Shown: positions 61,535 through 64,000 of the stretch, piece by piece
Numbering within the stretch: position 1 is the stretch's first letter
Layout: the number at the start of each line of letters is the position of its first letter
DNA from: JADKHC01 sp047600805
Lineage (GTDB): Bacteria; Verrucomicrobiota; Verrucomicrobiia; Opitutales; Opitutaceae
Assembly: GCA_047600805.1 (NCBI GenBank)
Contig: JASGKG010000001.1
Span: forward strand, 2,790,001-2,854,000
Reading direction: 5' to 3'
DNA length: 64,000 nt
Notes under the pieces: model-generated
Seen by the model: only the letters and a program-made list of their open reading frames with translations
What the model was told of the DNA's origin: nothing
Database searches by the model: none
Made by a program: the position numbers and the translations under genes

Positions 61535-62653
61535 ATGAGTGGATCATTAAAAAAAGCACCTAAGCACACTCTTCGGCCAGCCGTTGAGTCTAGAGCAAAG
61601 CGGCACTACCCTGCTCGTACAGAAGGAAATACGTCGAAACGCAACAGCGCAGCCGACACTCCGCCCTCTTGGGCAGCGACCGCTGTTTTCACGGAAGCCG
61701 CCATCGCAACTTGGGAAGGCGAATTAGGTTCGGCCCTTTCGGCCAAAATATATCCAACTCGTGGTTCGTTTCTTGGACCGTTTTTGTCTCAAACGAATGG
61801 GAGCCTCATTTCGTGGAGCGATCTCATTCATCCCTTGGACAGCAAGCGCGTCGCAAAAGCATTTTCAGAACTCAACAGTGCTCCGTTTTCGATCGAATAC
61901 AGAATCGTCGATACGAACGGCGAGTTCCGATGGATTCGCCATACTCTGATCGAGACTGAAAGCATTCGCCTAAAGAAAATCGGACGAGGGTTCGTCAGGG
62001 ACATCCAAACCGAAAAGGAGCTGGAACAAGAGAGTTTGCGGATCAGTGAGCGTGAACAAAATCGAATCGGCCAGGACCTGCATGACGATCTTTGCCAGGT
62101 GCTCGCCGGCGTGAGTTGTTTGATGCGCGTCACCGAAGGAAGAATCGCTGGCAAAGTTCCAGAAGAGGTAGCGAGCCTCCGCGAACTCAATCAACAGATC
62201 GTGGATGCGATGCATCGCACGCGCGCGCTCACCCACGGACTTTTCCCGGGTAAGATTCAGATTGCCGATGTTCGTGGTGCATTGTTAGAACTCGCCGCTC
62301 AAGTCCGAGCCCGTTTTCAAGTTGAAGTCAGAACGGAATTTGTCGGACGGTTCCCGCATCACACCAATAACCAAATCATACAAGTCTACCGTCTGGCACA
62401 GGAAGCGATCAGTAACGCGATTAAACACGGGCACGCAACTTGCGTCGAAGTTCGACTTGAAGCACGATCTGCAAACATGTTGCTTTCGATTACAGACAAC
62501 GGAACAGGCTTGAGTCAGACAGAACCAGCTGAAAAAGGTGTCGGTCATCACATCATGCAATCCCGCACCCGCACGCTTGGCGGAACATTGGAAATTTATA
62601 ACGCCGCCCCGAAAGGTGTAGCTGTGAAGCTGACCTACCCATTCCGGCACTAA
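61535..62653 (+). CDS. PAS-containing NarX-type sensor histidine kinase
   Basis: The 372-residue protein lacks membrane helices. Residues ~75-160 form a PAS-like sensor (SWSDLIHPLDSKRVAKAFSEL; IEYRIVDTNGEFRWIRHTLIETE). The HisKA_3 dimerisation helix carries the phosphorylated histidine H183 in RIGQDLHDDLCQVLAGVS. The HATPase_c domain has QEAISNAIKHGHA (N box) and SITDNGTGL (G1). It is cytoplasmic and likely phosphorylates the LuxR-type regulator encoded nine bases downstream. Confidence 0.94.
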   Translation: MSGSLKKAPKHTLRPAVESRAKRHYPARTEGNTSKRNSAADTPPSWAATAVFTEAAIATWEGELGSALSAKIYPTRGSFLGPFLSQTNGSLISWSDLIHPLDSKRVAKAFSELNSAPFSIEYRIVDTNGEFRWIRHTLIETESIRLKKIGRGFVRDIQTEKELEQESLRISEREQNRIGQDLHDDLCQVLAGVSCLMRVTEGRIAGKVPEEVASLRELNQQIVDAMHRTRALTHGLFPGKIQIADVRGALLELAAQVRARFQVEVRTEFVGRFPHHTNNQIIQVYRLAQEAISNAIKHGHATCVEVRLEARSANMLLSITDNGTGLSQTEPAEKGVGHHIMQSRTRTLGGTLEIYNAAPKGVAVKLTYPFRH

Positions 62654-62662
62654 CAAAGCAAC

Positions 62663-63325
62663 ATGGTAGAGAAGACCAGAATTTTCATTGTCGATGACCA
62701 CCCGCTTCTCCGGCGCGGTCTGGCCGAGCTGATCAATAGAGAAGCCGACATGATGTTCTGCGGTGAAGCCGAAGACTCACCCTCGGCTATGAAGTTGATC
62801 GGGCAGATCAAACCAGATCTGGTGATCGTCGACATCTCCCTAAAGGGGTACAACGGCATCGAGCTGATTAAAAACATCAAAGCCTTCGATCAAAAGATTC
62901 AGGTGTTGGTGCTGTCCATGCACGACGAATCGATTTACGCGATGCGCGTGCTCAAGGCTGGAGCAAAGGCTTATGTCATGAAACAGGAGGTGGTGGACAA
63001 AGTCATGGAGGCCGTCCGCCGCATCCGTGCCGGAAAAGTTTTTGTAAGTGAAAAAGTCGCCAGCCGCATGCTCGATCAAGTGGTGGTTGGGGGCGATCCC
63101 GTAACCGATTCCCCCGTTGATCTTCTGAGCGATCGAGAACTCGAGATTGTCAGCATGATCGGCAACGGCCTGCCCACGCGCGACATTGCGGGCAAGCTGC
63201 ATATCAGCATAAAAACGGTCGAATCCCATCGAGCCAGAATCAAAGAAAAGCTGAACCTCGATAACGCCATCCAGCTCGTGCAATTCTGCGTCCGCTGGGT
63301 CGAAGAAGGATCCAAGTCCGCTTAG
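62663..63325 (+). CDS. NarL/LuxR-type response regulator
   Basis: The 220-residue protein has a receiver (IFIVDDHPLLRRGLAELI; phosphoacceptor D57 in LVIVDISLKGYNG; LSMHDESIYAMRVLKAGAKAYVMKQE). Its C-terminal LuxR helix-turn-helix reads LSDRELEIVSMIGNGLPTRDIAGKLHISIKTVESHRARIKEKL. It is the expected partner of the kinase just upstream. Target genes are not evident from the sequence. Confidence 0.95.
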   Translation: MVEKTRIFIVDDHPLLRRGLAELINREADMMFCGEAEDSPSAMKLIGQIKPDLVIVDISLKGYNGIELIKNIKAFDQKIQVLVLSMHDESIYAMRVLKAGAKAYVMKQEVVDKVMEAVRRIRAGKVFVSEKVASRMLDQVVVGGDPVTDSPVDLLSDRELEIVSMIGNGLPTRDIAGKLHISIKTVESHRARIKEKLNLDNAIQLVQFCVRWVEEGSKSA

Positions 63326-63391
63326 GCGCAAGCCGTCGGTTGAGCAATTCAGCCATTGGTTCGGTCAACAACTGTCCAGCCGACCCAACCT

Positions 63392-63715
63392 CTAGACATT
63401 GGTTTTCTTGGGCCGCGGTGGCACCCAAAGCCGCAACAAATACTCGGCTAAATTTCGCATGCTCACGCGTCGCGTGCCTTCCTGCTCAACCACCTGCTTG
63501 AATTGCGGGACTACGCCAGCGCGTTCGAGGAAATATCGCCACAACTCCGCGTCGATCCGAACCGCCGCGTCAGATAAATCCGCGTTGTTTGCCGCAAAGG
63601 CACGAACTTTTTGTTCCCAGAAGTGTCTCTCTTCCGGATTTATTCCTATGTATTCAAAAATCTGCTGCTCGCAACGATTGAGGCTCACGGCCTCACCGTG
63701 CGTCATGCTGGCCAA
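63392..63715 (-). CDS. Hypothetical protein, 107 residues
   Basis: This small soluble helical protein reads NRCEQQIFEYIGINPEERHFWEQKVRAF in its first half, then AELWRYFLERAGVVPQFKQVV and a basic tail (LLRLWVPPRPKKTNV). The start may be at codon 1 or codon 4 (MTHGEAVSLN). I do not recognise the family. It converges on the response regulator gene. Confidence 0.65.
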   Translation of the reverse strand: MASMTHGEAVSLNRCEQQIFEYIGINPEERHFWEQKVRAFAANNADLSDAAVRIDAELWRYFLERAGVVPQFKQVVEQEGTRRVSMRNLAEYLLRLWVPPRPKKTNV

Positions 63716-63801
63716 ATAACAACTGCAAACACCCGCACCGTATCATGGCATTGCAAATCGCGCCAAACCCTGTAGTTCGTCAAACAACACCCCACCCCTC
63801 T

Positions 63802-64000
63802 ATGTGGAACAAGTTCAAAGAACAAATACCAGCCGTCCTCATCACCGTCTTGGTTCTTCTCATCGCCGGAGCACTTTTCTATGTGAAGGTCTCCCGCGAA
63901 AACCAACGGCAGCAAGCCGCAATGGATGCGTTGCGTGAGCAGAACAATGAACTGCGTACCGCCGCCGAGGAAAATCGCCGCCAGACAGAGGCGCTTAACG
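63802..64000 (+). CDS. Membrane-anchored coiled-coil protein, N-terminal part
   Basis: The frame runs off the right window edge. ATG 63802 gives MWNKFKEQIPAVLITVLVLLIAGALFYV, a signal-anchor, followed by a charged coiled coil (SRENQRQQAAMDALREQNNELRTAAEE). An in-frame ATG at 63745 would add 19 residues but no extra feature. Function unknown. Confidence 0.7.
   Translation, partial: MWNKFKEQIPAVLITVLVLLIAGALFYVKVSRENQRQQAAMDALREQNNELRTAAEENRRQTEALN

Overview
The window looks like a chromosome segment of a free-living, polysaccharide-degrading Verrucomicrobiota bacterium, most likely family Opitutaceae. This is inferred from protein content, not from a marker-gene search. Evidence includes a TonB-dependent receptor with the plug style common in that family, a LacI-regulated plant-polysaccharide locus, a complete propionate-forming methylmalonyl-CoA branch with a Na+-pumping decarboxylase, small proteins typical of the phylum, and many intergenic palindromic repeats.

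Layout. (1) 1-15.1 kb: a pectin/galactan locus, nearly all on the minus strand. It holds a giant secreted pectinesterase-polygalacturonase, a GH53 endo-galactanase, a TonB receptor, a GPH/MFS sugar symporter, a LacI regulator and the N-terminal part of a GH2 beta-galactosidase-like enzyme. Together they could de-esterify and cut the pectin backbone, cut galactan side chains, import the oligomers and hydrolyse them. (2) 15.3-21.4 kb: an AEC transporter, small hypothetical proteins, a secreted HExxH protein and infA. (3) 21.5-23.9 kb: a 2,276-bp element integrated in the 3' end of tRNA-Gln. It encodes one protein that fuses an HUH (rolling-circle) replication nuclease to a complete tyrosine recombinase. 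In the reconstructed circle the reading frame continues through the attachment site and its stop overlaps its own start, so the circle is entirely one gene. This is the most striking feature of the window. (4) 24-41.8 kb: Dabb protein, a large disordered membrane protein pair, then propionate metabolism: meaB, mutB, mutA, mce, Na+-pumping methylmalonyl-CoA decarboxylase subunits (alpha, delta-like, biotin carrier, a 40-residue membrane subunit, beta), TerC protein and birA, which can biotinylate the carrier.

(5) 42.2-46.4 kb: a putative defence gene, a STAND-type NTPase with an N-terminal PD-(D/E)XK nuclease. Just before its stop lies a canonical -1 frameshift heptamer (A AAA AAG) that would join it exactly to the downstream HExxH metallopeptidase frame, which has no good start of its own. 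(6) 46.4-54.5 kb: class 3 lipase with a partner protein, NhaD-like antiporter, TMTC-like membrane TPR protein, and repeat-rich intergenic DNA, including a 27-copy array of a 21-bp unit flanked by 67-bp direct repeats. A second, different 21-bp array lies at 29.8-30.1 kb. (7) 54.5-64 kb: coiled-coil and membrane protein pair, peptide deformylase, PIN-PhoH ATPase, and a cluster of response regulators with a NarX/NarL-type two-component pair.
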